Below, piece by piece: positions 9,901-17,670 of a stretch of DNA of 64,000 bases. The notes beneath the pieces are model-generated. The model had not been told where the DNA came from and made no database searches. It saw only the letters and a list, made by a program, of their open reading frames with translations. The translations under genes were made by a program, and so were the position numbers. Within the stretch, counting starts at the first letter, position 1, and the number at the start of each line of letters is the position of its first letter. Origin of the DNA: CAVQND01 sp964653485 (GTDB lineage Bacteria; Verrucomicrobiota; Verrucomicrobiia; Limisphaerales; UBA8199); assembly GCA_964653485.1 (NCBI GenBank), contig CAZZFF010000015.1, positions 7,030-71,029 of the forward strand, given 5' to 3'.

Positions 9901-10427
9901 CCCACGGGTTGCAGTTGCAACTGCTGGCCTACCTGAACGTGCTGCGCCATTGGCCCGATCCCCAAAAACAGTTCGGCGCCAAACAAATCACCCCGGCCGG
10001 CGTCTTCTATGTCAGCCTCCGCGGCAGATACGAACGGGGACAGAACCGTAGGGATGCGCTGGCCGACGTCGAACTGGCCCGCAAGCTGGCCTACCGCCAT
10101 ACGGGACGCTTCGACACCCGCGTCCTTTCCCGGCTCGATGCCCGCCCGAACGCCCGCCAGGGAGATCAGTTCAACTTCCGCCTCACCGCCAAAGGGGCCG
10201 TCGACAAGAGATCCCCCGACGCCATGGACACGGCCGAATTCCAGGCGCTCCTGGACGCCGTCCAGGAGCAACTCCTCCAGATGGGCCGCCAAATCTACTC
10301 CGGGCGAGCCGATGTGGCTCCCTACCGCAAGGGCGCCGCCACCGCCTGCGACCAATGCGGATACCGCTCCATTTGCCGAGTCGATCCGTGGACACACGCG
10401 TTCCGCGTCCTTCGTATCGCCGACTAG
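6918..10427 (+). CDS. addB: AddB-like ATP-dependent nuclease/helicase subunit
   Basis: About 1169 aa. The N-terminus has a Walker A motif (LLLGPAGSGKT). The C-terminus has a PD-(D/E)XK nuclease core (GRIDRVDF, then VVVDYKSG with the catalytic Asp and Lys) and cysteines CPFKFF plus CDQCGYRSIC, which fit the four-Cys Fe-S cluster that closes the nuclease domain in AddB. AddB acts with AddA to resect double-strand breaks for recombination. GTG at 6918 is chosen because a G-rich ribosome site (AGGGGGG) sits a few bases upstream; the ORF also extends to a TTG at 6891. No addA follows in this window. Around residues 195-210 is a PNSKIRSSG segment that looks like a decayed copy of the CCGAAAT repeat inside the coding sequence. 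Confidence 0.85.
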   Translation: MRLLLGPAGSGKTFRCLAELGHELAASPEGRPLLLIAPKQTTYQLERQLLAQPGIPGYTRLHILSFERLAHFIFDCLGLSSPGMLDEEGRLMVLRGLLARKRHELKLFRASARLTGFAQQLSQVLRELQRRQLTPESLLQLAEQAREAEGLALKLQDLATLLRDYLEWLRAHDLKDADCLLAAAVEALDRGRSADTLIPNSKIRSSGLDIDRLWVDGFAEWSSQELDLLVALVPHCGQATLTFCLDRPGAGEVSWLSNWSVVRESFEECRKRLGSLAEAVVSVETLSRHPSRTRFLNNPVLQHLEKFWAEPQPYTPPQGHSERPPGTEDAAIPDDALRRSLRVVMCSNPEAEVTLAAHEVLRHVRAGGRYREVTVLVRKLEGYHEPLQRIFSRYDIPFFLDRRESVSHHPLAELTRSALRTVASGWQRDDWFAALKTGLVPASEEEVDRLENEALARGWQGQVWQKPLVIEQEPELTRWLADLHHRLLPPFQRLALAMAARQNRPTGREMAAALREFWKGLEIPERLRQWAAAEISSARFRIPGSVHATVWEQMTAWVDNVELAFPAEPLSLREWLPILDAGLANLSVGVIPPALDQVLIGAIDRSRNPDIKLALVLGLNETLFPAPPETTVLLTEADRLELEKRGIILGATVRQQFGRERYYAYIACTRARERVVLTGASHNAKGAPLNPSPFLSQVRRLFPTMQIEFAPLETDWRRGEHASELVVPLLKARASQVLRARDQARSGERTPRPEEGKEPPGAEITALAGLPALAAVLERLKYFQDPQTRERLSPALAVRLYGPVLRTSVSRMEQFAACPFKFFVDSGLRAEERELFELDVKEQGTFQHDVLALFHEELSRENKRWRDITPAEARQRVAGIAKGLMAGYRDGLLQASERSRFMARTLMESLQDFVETLVGWMRQQYEFEPAKVELPFGEEESSPAWRIPLGDGHRLDLHGRIDRVDFYREAATGSALCVVVDYKSGHKQLDPVLMAHGLQLQLLAYLNVLRHWPDPQKQFGAKQITPAGVFYVSLRGRYERGQNRRDALADVELARKLAYRHTGRFDTRVLSRLDARPNARQGDQFNFRLTAKGAVDKRSPDAMDTAEFQALLDAVQEQLLQMGRQIYSGRADVAPYRKGAATACDQCGYRSICRVDPWTHAFRVLRIAD

Positions 10428-10545
10428 ACCCGAGTGTCGAGTGTTCTGAAACGCGGCCGGGCGCCCCTGGAGTGATCACCCCATTGTATATAGTCCATCC
10501 TGGGCGAGGTTCTTATCGAGGTTTGGTTTAGTTGTGGTTAGGAAT

Positions 10546-10580
10546 GGCGGACTGGCTTGCTGGTCCGCCTTTCTTTTTTG
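10546..10580 (+). terminator. Intrinsic terminator after addB region
   Basis: A perfect 7-bp GC-rich stem, GGCGGAC (10546-10552) and GTCCGCC (10563-10569), encloses a 10-nt loop and is followed directly by TTTCTTTTTT. This is a classical Rho-independent terminator. It lies about 120 bp after the addB-like stop and before the zinc-ribbon gene, so it probably ends the addB transcript. Confidence 0.85.
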
Positions 10581-10650
10581 CAACGACTTCTTGAGATTCC
10601 GCCCGCGACCCGGCATAATCGGCCAACAAGCACACGAATCACGAGTTGGC

Positions 10651-11085
10651 ATGGGGCGATCTTATTGGTTTGAATGTTCTAAATGCGGTTACCGCGTGAA
10701 GGTGTCCGGGCGTCCCGATCGCGGCGTGAATTTATTTGTTCAGACCGTGCATTGCCGCGACTGCAGGGAATTGCATGACGCGGTGACCCGCATCAAAATC
10801 CCGGATGAGGTCCGGGACCCGGTCCCGCCGAACGGTTCTCCGGGGGTCCCGCGCCCGCTCAAGCTGCCGGCCCGCTCCTGGGGCGCCAACGGCCCGCCCA
10901 GTTTCCAGGTGGCACTCGGACGCCTGTCCTTCACCGGGTTCGCCCGCTTCAAGTGGCTCGATTTCAAGCTCCAGTGCCCCGTCTCGCCAAGCCATTCCGT
11001 GCAAGTCTGGCGCGACCCCGGCAAGTGTCCCAAGTGCGGCGTCTTCCTCGAAAAAAACGCCGTGCCCTACCGCATCTGGGACTGA
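10651..11085 (+). CDS. Zinc-ribbon protein of unknown function
   Basis: A 144-aa soluble protein with two cysteine pairs at the N-terminus (CSKC at about residues 9-12 and CRDC near 38-41) and another ribbon at the C-terminus (a CP pair before the final GKCPKCG). The middle is proline-rich and poorly ordered. The pattern suggests two zinc-binding modules, but I cannot name a family or substrate. ATG at 10651 is preferred over the upstream start at 10534 because that extension would be read through the terminator hairpin. The gene converges on the MFS transporter, with only 8 bp between stops. Confidence 0.7.
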   Translation: MGRSYWFECSKCGYRVKVSGRPDRGVNLFVQTVHCRDCRELHDAVTRIKIPDEVRDPVPPNGSPGVPRPLKLPARSWGANGPPSFQVALGRLSFTGFARFKWLDFKLQCPVSPSHSVQVWRDPGKCPKCGVFLEKNAVPYRIWD

Positions 11086-11093
11086 ACGGTCCG

Positions 11094-12395
11094 CTACCCC
11101 AGCAGCGGCTTGCCCTTTGTTTCCGGTGCGAAGGGCAGGATGAGCAGACCGAGAAGGTAGATTAAGGCGATGGCGCTGGCGGCGCGGCCGAAGCCGCCCA
11201 ACGCAGTCACCAGGGACCCGGTGAGGAACGGCCCCGCCGAGGCCAGCAGGCGCCCCACATTGAAGCAAAAACCCGCCCCGGTCGCGCGGATGGCCGTCGG
11301 ATAAAGCTCGGGCAGGTAGATGGGAAAGCCGCTGAAGATGCCGTTGTTGAAAAAGCCCAGCAGGGGGAGCAGCAGCAGCACGTGCAAGTATATGCGGGGC
11401 GTCAGAAACGTGACCGGCAGCATGACCAGGCTTCCGGCGCACATGAGGGCGAAGACCCACCGGCGCCCAAACCGGTCCGCCAGCGGCCCGAATGCGAGAT
11501 ACCCGGCCAAGGCCCCGACATTGAGCATCATCGCGGCCCAACTGACACGGGAAGTGAGCGCGCTGGAGCTCAATCCCTTGAGGTCCGGGAGCGAACGGAT
11601 CAGCTCCGGCGTCCAATTCGTGGCGCCCCACAGGCCGAACACGGCCACGAACGCCAGCCCCGAACCGACCAGGGTGGCGCGCAGCCGTTCAGGCTTGAAT
11701 AACGCCGCAAGCCTTGCGGGCCGGCGCCCGCGCGGTTGGCATTCCTGCCGGTGCGCCCTGACCCAGCGCTCGGGTTCTTTGACGCTTGACCGCACCCACA
11801 AAGCCAGCAGCGCGGGCACAATCCCGACGAGGAAAACCAAGCGCCAGTTCTGATTCCGCAAGGCAAGCAGAATCACCGCGGCCATGAGAAAGCCGCCGGC
11901 CCAGGCGGACTGGAGAATCCCGGCGGCCTTCGCCCGTTTCTCCTCGGGCCACACCTCCGCAACCAGCGCGGCGCCCGCGGCCCATTCACCCCCGATGCCC
12001 AGGGCCGTCAGGAACCGATACACTGCCAACTGCCACCACGTGGCCGAGAGCGCCGCCATCCCGGTGAAGAGCGCGTAGAACAGGATGGTCACGATCAGCG
12101 TCCGAGTGCGGCCGAAGCGGTCGGCCACCACGCCAAACAGGATTCCGCCCACGGCCCAGCCGATGAGGAAAATGGAAAAGATGACGCCGCCGTGCCAAAG
12201 AATCGTCTCCTGCGTGACCGGGCCGCCGGCTTGGGCGGACAACAAGTCGTTCAGGGCTGGACGCAGAACCAGCGTGTAGATGGTGGCGTCCATCGAATCG
12301 AACACCCAGCCGAGCCAGGCCACAAGCAGGACCATCCATTGGTAACGAGTGACACCTTGACGCCAGGAAACCGGTTGCTCAAGGGTGTCTTGCAT
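11094..12395 (-). CDS. MFS transporter (sugar-acid/aromatic-acid type)
   Basis: 433 aa with twelve predicted helices. The MFS signature appears between helices 2 and 3 (GVVADRFGRTRTL), with a repeat of it in the second half (GPLADRFGRRWVF), and helix 4-5 contains RFLTALGIGGEWAAGAALVAEVWPEE, which resembles the metabolite:H+ symporter and sialate/aromatic-acid groups. It imports or exports a small organic acid or sugar by proton coupling; the substrate is unknown. It starts 8 bp after the stop of the ThyX-like gene and is probably the last gene of the PilT/GH-GT2/ThyX-like cluster, which might make its substrate relevant to a cell-surface glycan. Confidence 0.85.
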   Translation of the reverse strand: MQDTLEQPVSWRQGVTRYQWMVLLVAWLGWVFDSMDATIYTLVLRPALNDLLSAQAGGPVTQETILWHGGVIFSIFLIGWAVGGILFGVVADRFGRTRTLIVTILFYALFTGMAALSATWWQLAVYRFLTALGIGGEWAAGAALVAEVWPEEKRAKAAGILQSAWAGGFLMAAVILLALRNQNWRLVFLVGIVPALLALWVRSSVKEPERWVRAHRQECQPRGRRPARLAALFKPERLRATLVGSGLAFVAVFGLWGATNWTPELIRSLPDLKGLSSSALTSRVSWAAMMLNVGALAGYLAFGPLADRFGRRWVFALMCAGSLVMLPVTFLTPRIYLHVLLLLPLLGFFNNGIFSGFPIYLPELYPTAIRATGAGFCFNVGRLLASAGPFLTGSLVTALGGFGRAASAIALIYLLGLLILPFAPETKGKPLLG

Positions 12396-12403
12396 GTCCC
12401 ATC

Positions 12404-13828
12404 CTATTCGGGCTCGGCGCTCCCCTCGAGAATAAGCCTTTTCGTGGACGGGAACTTCTCATACCAGAGGGCCAGCACGTCGCGCAGATGCTTTGCGTAG
12501 CGGAAATGGGCCCCCAGCCCGGTCCTCAATTCCGCCTCGTAAATGAACTTGTCCGCCGTCGTCGTGTGCTCGAAGGGATACTCCGTTCCCAACAGAGACC
12601 AATAAACGCACGCCGGGTCGCCCTGGCGCAACAAGGCCCCCGCCTTGGCCGAAGCCTCTCGCCCCACGCGGCCCTGCTCCATCAGCATCGCCCGCCTTTG
12701 TCCCGAGCCGTCCCCCGAGGCTGGGAGTTGGTCCAAGGCGAAATAAAAGCCCTGCGGCGACAGGGGACAATACTTCGCTCCCGTGCGGTGCCGGTTCAAA
12801 TCCCGGATTTCGGCAAACCCGATGGCCGACCAACCGAACCGCACGCTCATCCGCTGCAGGCTGGTGCCCGTCGGGGCGTAACGGTTCGGGTGGTTGGCCA
12901 GGTCCCGCGTGATCTCCTCCGTCGTAATCCCCTCGGGCGCCATCACCGACAGGAAGGGAATTGCCGAGGCCCCGGGGCTTGAGGCCGGGCAGTCGTCCCA
13001 TCGAGGGGCCTGGCGACGGGCCAGGCCGGCCAGCTTCTCGAATTCCCAAGCCAGAGCCCGCTGCACAGGCTCCAGGCAACTCGCATGCTTGACCAGCCGC
13101 GGCGCGCACATTTCCAGTTCGTCCCGGATGAATCGCCCGAGACAACGCGGCTCCGGCAGGCTATGCGCCAGCAACTGCTGGCACAGAGCGACCCAACCCC
13201 GCGCCGACATCACCATCATCACGTTGGTCGCCGCGCCCACGGGAAGAAAGTACCGGGCGCGGTCAAAAGCGTAATTCCGTTTCATCCGCGCCACCTTCTT
13301 CTGCGCCGATTCCGAGCCATCATTCAATAACGACGCGGGAATTCCCATCAGAGCGGGGTTCTCGGCCGCGAGTTCTTCCCAAAGCCCAAGCGAGGATTGA
13401 TAGGCTCGAAAGCACCGCTCCATGAGTTCCCGCCAGGCCGGCAGGTGGGCCGAAGGGATTCCCAGCGCCTCGGGCGGGATGAGTCCATCCGGAGAAATCT
13501 TCACATAACGCGTGGAGGATTCCTGGCCGCCCGCCGTAGGGCTGAGGCTCCAGAGATAATAGGCCAGCCAGATCGAGACGCCGTCGATGAACATCGCCAC
13601 GGGGACCATATCCGCGATGGATTGGTGCCCGTAGTCCACCATCCGGAAGATCGAGTCAACGGACTTATCGAGGTTGGCCGGGTCGACTTTCGAGAGAATG
13701 GTCTCAAGCCCGCCCCGGTTCCTCGAATAGCGCGCCCCACATGCGGCCAATAGTTCCGGTGTCAACGCGGGCCGCCCGGCCTTGGCCGATGCCTCGCTGG
13801 GCAGGATCCCTACTTGTGTGACTTTCAT
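12404..13828 (-). CDS. Tandem-domain ThyX-like flavoprotein
   Basis: 474 aa with two ThyX-like halves. The first has SRNRGG, YGHQSIADM and the motif segment GGQESSTRY; the second has NRHRTG and GTEYPFEH, then an EAELRTGLGAHFRYAKHLRD tail. ThyX methylates dUMP using FAD and folate and normally carries RHR...S.NE.S.RY in one stretch. Here the RHR part is in the C-terminal half and the ESSTRY part in the N-terminal half, each lacking the other. That fits a fused pseudo-dimer in which both halves build one site. The ATG overlaps the stop of the GH-GT2 fusion (ATGA), so they are coupled. Thymidylate synthesis is possible, but so is a different flavin reaction; long ThyX-like proteins are known from some other phyla. 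Confidence 0.8.
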   Translation of the reverse strand: MKVTQVGILPSEASAKAGRPALTPELLAACGARYSRNRGGLETILSKVDPANLDKSVDSIFRMVDYGHQSIADMVPVAMFIDGVSIWLAYYLWSLSPTAGGQESSTRYVKISPDGLIPPEALGIPSAHLPAWRELMERCFRAYQSSLGLWEELAAENPALMGIPASLLNDGSESAQKKVARMKRNYAFDRARYFLPVGAATNVMMVMSARGWVALCQQLLAHSLPEPRCLGRFIRDELEMCAPRLVKHASCLEPVQRALAWEFEKLAGLARRQAPRWDDCPASSPGASAIPFLSVMAPEGITTEEITRDLANHPNRYAPTGTSLQRMSVRFGWSAIGFAEIRDLNRHRTGAKYCPLSPQGFYFALDQLPASGDGSGQRRAMLMEQGRVGREASAKAGALLRQGDPACVYWSLLGTEYPFEHTTTADKFIYEAELRTGLGAHFRYAKHLRDVLALWYEKFPSTKRLILEGSAEPE

Positions 13829-16470
13829 GAGGCCAGGTCCGGCGGGACGCTCTGGGACGCCACGGCGGCTTCGGGCTTTCCGTCCGCCTTGCCGACGAAC
13901 GCTGACGGGTCCCGAGGGGCCGCGGCGGAGACTTCGGGCGCAGGGACCGGTTCCTGGGGAATCTTGATCAGCTTCCAGTCCCTCGCAAGCTGGTCGAGCA
14001 AGACCACCATGAGGCTCTGCAGGTCCCTCTGTTGCCGCCCCAGGAACCCCGCAAAAAGCGGGAGCGTCAGCAGCAACAGCCAGAACCAGGGCTGCCGCGA
14101 GGCCACGAACCCCAGGACGACCAATTCGACGGCGCAGAGCAGCCAGAAACTGAGCTTCGCCTTCAGAGACCACCGCGCGCGCAGGCGGCAGCGGATGAGT
14201 TGTTTGCCGCCAGGATGTTCCTCGCTGACCGTGGCAAGCTGCAATTTGCTCCAACGCGTGTCGTAGATTTCGACATCGTAGTCGCTCCAGCCGATGTCGG
14301 CCCTGTTCGGCCAGCCTTGGCGGTCAAGGTCCCGCAGAAGACCCGCCACAAAGGCCAATCGGTCGATCCGCTCCTCAGCCCAGTATTGAACCACATCCAG
14401 GCTCTGCCCGCCGTCCCTCAGCGCCACGGACTGAAGGCTCTGCCGCGCGGCGGGCGGCAGGGGCCTCAACGCCATCCGATACTGGTAGCGCGCCCACCCC
14501 CGAACGATGGGCTGAAGAAAGAAGAGCATCGCCGTCAGCGGACGCGACCACCTGCGGGTTTTCTCCTCGGGCAACGCCGCCTGCGCCCCGGCCGCAACGC
14601 AGACAGCCATCGAGACCGCCAGGCTGGCAATCGCCAAGGGCAGCAGGTACGGGAAAATCGCCGAGAGCACCCACAGCGGCAGGGTCAGAAATGCGTGGTA
14701 CTCCAGCGTCGTGCAGAGCGCGAGGGTCACAGCCGGCTCCGCGGCGTAGAGCGATTGGAAACCGGCGCTGCCGAATAGCCCACGATAAATGATCGGGGGC
14801 CGGAGCAAGACCCTGAACTTGGACGCCGCGTAGATTCGGCCCCGCCAAATGCTCCCGCCCAGGGAATTGAAGTACTCGGGATGTTTGCGCACCAGCAGGG
14901 CCTCCGCCTCGCCATAGCCGTGCTGTTGTTTCAGATAAGCCTTGATCGCAGGCCGCCGGTAATGCCACACAAACGCCGCCGGGCTGAAGCCGATCTTGTA
15001 GTCCGCCTGCTGCAGCCGCCAGCACAGGTCCACGTCATCGCCCGCCCTCCGGAAGATGGGGTCGAACCCGCCGATCTGGTCCAACACCGATTTATAGAAG
15101 GCCATGTTGCATCCGGGGATATGCTCCGCCTGGCGGTCCGTCAGCATCACGTGGGCCGGTCCTCCCGGCGACGCCATGACCGCCGCCGCCACCGGCGAAT
15201 CCTCCGGCGGTGGCAGGTTCGGGCCCCCAATCCCGGCGAACTCGCTCCCCACCAGGCCCCCCACCAGGTAATAGAGCCAATCCTCGTCGGCCCGGCAGTC
15301 CGAGTCCGTAAACGCCACGATCTCTCCGGCGGACGCGGCGATGCCCGTGTTGCGCGCGACGGATAGCCCCAGGTTCTCCGGGTGCCGAAAGCAGCGGACC
15401 TTGGGGTAAAGGCAGGCGATTTGCGCCGTGTCATCCGTCGAGCCGTCATCCACAAGGATGACTTCGTAATCGGGATACTCGAGCCGGCAAAGCGACTCCA
15501 GGCATGCCTTCAGCGTGCGTTGACCATTGTAGCAGGCCACGACGACCGACACCTTCGGGTAGCGCGACAGCGGAAAGTGCGGCGCGGCCGCGAACATCTT
15601 CTTCACCGTGTGGAACGATTCCTTGGGCTGGCGTTCGCGCGTCGTCAGCCCCATCGCCCAATTCTCGACCCGCTGCCCGCCCCGCCACCAATCGTCCGTA
15701 AAGCCAAACACAATCGCCCCCGCCAGCCCCCCCCGAAATGCCTCTTCGATCTGCCACTCCAGGAAGGCGCATTTGTTGGCCTCCCCCTCTCGCAACGAAT
15801 CCATCCCGAACTCCCCGAGCAGCAGCGGCTTGGAGTCGGCCCACATCTGCAGCCGCGCCAGGTAATTGTGGAACGGCTGGCGCTGGTGAAGATAGACATT
15901 GAAGCAGACAAAGTCGACGTTCCGGGGCTGCAGGAACTCCGTCGGCGGATAGTTGGTGAACGTGCATAGACACTCGCCATCCACCCGCTTGGCTTCCTGG
16001 ATGAGCAGATCGATGAAATCGGCCGCGGCGCGCGCGCCGCTCCATCGGATGATGTCGGGCGGAATCTCGTTGGCGATGCTGAAGGCGAAGACGGCCGGGT
16101 GCCGAGCGCACGCGGACACCGCCCGCCGCACCGCCTCAACGGCCTCGGCCCGCCGCGCGGCGGACTCCAGGAAGCACAGGTGCTGGCTCCACGGGATGTC
16201 AATGAACACCTTGAGCTGCGCCTCGTCCGCCAGGTCCAAAAACCAGCGCGGCGGCACCTGGTAAACCCTGACCAGGTTGGCGCCCAGTTCCCTGAGTTGG
16301 CCAAAGTCCCGCACCGTCTGTTCCGGCGAAGCGAACCCCGAAGGCTCCAAACCCGCCGCCGGAGCCAATGGACCGTAGGCCGCGCCCTTGACGTAAAATC
16401 GCTTCTCGCCAAGCCGGAAGAATTTCCCGTCCACGCTGATGCGCGGCGGGGTGGGGGGCGCCACTGCCAT
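13825..16470 (-). CDS. Glycoside hydrolase-glycosyltransferase GT2 fusion, membrane-bound
   Basis: 881 aa. Residues 1-300 look like a clan-A (beta/alpha)8 glycosidase: FSIANEIPPD supplies the NE acid/base pair and LLLGEFGMD the nucleophile Glu. A GT2 domain follows, with VSVVVACYNG, VDDGSTDDT, the DSDC metal-binding motif and a GDDVDLCWR acceptor/base segment. After about residue 550 come several membrane helices and a C-terminal cytoplasmic tail. Both activities in one chain suggest a polysaccharide synthase that trims or branches its own product. It starts at an ATG 19 bp after the PilT stop and overlaps the ThyX-like start, so the operon runs PilT, fusion, ThyX-like, MFS. The product glycan cannot be read from sequence. 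Confidence 0.88.
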   Translation of the reverse strand: MAVAPPTPPRISVDGKFFRLGEKRFYVKGAAYGPLAPAAGLEPSGFASPEQTVRDFGQLRELGANLVRVYQVPPRWFLDLADEAQLKVFIDIPWSQHLCFLESAARRAEAVEAVRRAVSACARHPAVFAFSIANEIPPDIIRWSGARAAADFIDLLIQEAKRVDGECLCTFTNYPPTEFLQPRNVDFVCFNVYLHQRQPFHNYLARLQMWADSKPLLLGEFGMDSLREGEANKCAFLEWQIEEAFRGGLAGAIVFGFTDDWWRGGQRVENWAMGLTTRERQPKESFHTVKKMFAAAPHFPLSRYPKVSVVVACYNGQRTLKACLESLCRLEYPDYEVILVDDGSTDDTAQIACLYPKVRCFRHPENLGLSVARNTGIAASAGEIVAFTDSDCRADEDWLYYLVGGLVGSEFAGIGGPNLPPPEDSPVAAAVMASPGGPAHVMLTDRQAEHIPGCNMAFYKSVLDQIGGFDPIFRRAGDDVDLCWRLQQADYKIGFSPAAFVWHYRRPAIKAYLKQQHGYGEAEALLVRKHPEYFNSLGGSIWRGRIYAASKFRVLLRPPIIYRGLFGSAGFQSLYAAEPAVTLALCTTLEYHAFLTLPLWVLSAIFPYLLPLAIASLAVSMAVCVAAGAQAALPEEKTRRWSRPLTAMLFFLQPIVRGWARYQYRMALRPLPPAARQSLQSVALRDGGQSLDVVQYWAEERIDRLAFVAGLLRDLDRQGWPNRADIGWSDYDVEIYDTRWSKLQLATVSEEHPGGKQLIRCRLRARWSLKAKLSFWLLCAVELVVLGFVASRQPWFWLLLLTLPLFAGFLGRQQRDLQSLMVVLLDQLARDWKLIKIPQEPVPAPEVSAAAPRDPSAFVGKADGKPEAAVASQSVPPDLAS

Positions 16471-16489
16471 GAGGGTTAGACGGAGCTGT

Positions 16490-17578
16490 TCAAGAAAGAA
16501 TTCGCCGTCCTTCGTCGAGGAAGATGCCTTTGAAATTCATCTCCAGGGCCTGCGGGTTCGTGGCCTTGCTCAGCGCCTCTTTCTCCGAGACCTTGCCGTC
16601 CTTGACGAGCTGGAAGAGCGCCTGGTTGAAATTCAGCATCCCGTCATCGACCCCCGTCTCGATGGCGGCGGGCAGCTTGTCGAGCCGGTTTTCCTCGATC
16701 AGTTTTTTGACCGTCGCCGTATTGATGAGTATCTCCAGGGCCGGAGTCATGCTGCCGGCCAGCGTCGAAACCATGCGCTGGCAGATCACCGCCTGCAGCG
16801 TGCCCGAGAGTTGCCGGCGAATCTGCTCCCGCTCCTCCGCCTTGAAAAAGTCAAGAATGCGGTGGACCGACTGCGCGGCATTGGTCGTATGCACCGTCGA
16901 GAGCACCAGGTGCCCGGTGTCCGCCGCGCTCATGGCGGCCGTGAAACTGACCGAGTCGCGCATTTCCCCGATCATGATGATGTCCGGGTCCTGCCGCAGC
17001 ACGTGCGTCAGCGCGTGGTTGAAAGAGAGTGTATCCAGGCCGACCTCCCGCTGCTCGATGACGCATTGGTTGTCTTCGAACACGTACTCAATCGGGTCTT
17101 CGAGAGTGATCAAGTGCTTCTTGAAATTCGAGTTGATGTGCTCGACCATCGCCGCCAGCGTGGTGGACTTCCCGCACCCGGTTGAGCCGGCCAGCAACAC
17201 GATGCCCCGCGGCGATTCCGCTATCTGCTTGATCTGCGGCAACAGGCCCAGCTCCTCAAAGCTCGGAACGATCGTCTTCACATACCTCATTGCGAAGCAC
17301 CACTGGCCCCGCTGTTGAAACAGGTTCGTCCTGAAACGCCCGATGTTGGGCACATAGTAGGAAAAGTCCACCTCGCGCTGCTCATCCAGGCGCTGCCGTA
17401 AATGGCCGGGCGTCGCCTGCTTGACCACGTTGTTCATCCATTCCTCCGTCGGCAACGGACACTCGATCGCGATGAGTTGTCGATTGATGCGGAAGACCAC
17501 TGGAGTGCCGATTTTCAGGTGAACATCCGAAGCCCCGCCCTCGACCGCTGTCTTCAAAATACGATGAAACATTTCCAT
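16490..17578 (-). CDS. pilT: PilT twitching-motility retraction ATPase
   Basis: 362 aa from the ATG at 17578, with Walker A GSTGCGKST, the Asp box, a Walker B region (IMIGEMRD) and the His box LVLSTVHTTNA, in the order of PilT/PilU secretion ATPases. The start MEMFHRILKTAVEGGASDVHLKIG matches the family N-terminus, so the upstream TTG at 17614 (374-aa reading) was not used. PilT disassembles type IV pili at the inner membrane to pull the cell or its DNA/phage ligand. The gene is the first of the minus-strand cluster. It is divergent from hisC, with a 92-bp space. Confidence 0.93.
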   Translation of the reverse strand: MEMFHRILKTAVEGGASDVHLKIGTPVVFRINRQLIAIECPLPTEEWMNNVVKQATPGHLRQRLDEQREVDFSYYVPNIGRFRTNLFQQRGQWCFAMRYVKTIVPSFEELGLLPQIKQIAESPRGIVLLAGSTGCGKSTTLAAMVEHINSNFKKHLITLEDPIEYVFEDNQCVIEQREVGLDTLSFNHALTHVLRQDPDIIMIGEMRDSVSFTAAMSAADTGHLVLSTVHTTNAAQSVHRILDFFKAEEREQIRRQLSGTLQAVICQRMVSTLAGSMTPALEILINTATVKKLIEENRLDKLPAAIETGVDDGMLNFNQALFQLVKDGKVSEKEALSKATNPQALEMNFKGIFLDEGRRILS

Positions 17579-17635
17579 GGCCCCCACGCTATCAAAAAAG
17601 CCTGGCCGAACCAAAGACCAAAATCAAGGGCCCGA

Positions 17636-17664
17636 TTGAGCTTTTGGAGCCGTTCCGCTAGACT
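17636..17664 (+). promoter_or_regulatory. Predicted sigma-70 promoter of hisC (leaderless)
   Basis: TTGAGC (17636-17641) and TAGACT (17659-17664) are separated by 17 bp. The predicted transcription start falls within about one base of the hisC ATG at 17671, so the mRNA would lack a leader and a Shine-Dalgarno. No ribosome site is seen before this ATG, which agrees. This is a prediction from consensus only. Confidence 0.5.
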
Positions 17665-17670
17665 CGGCCG

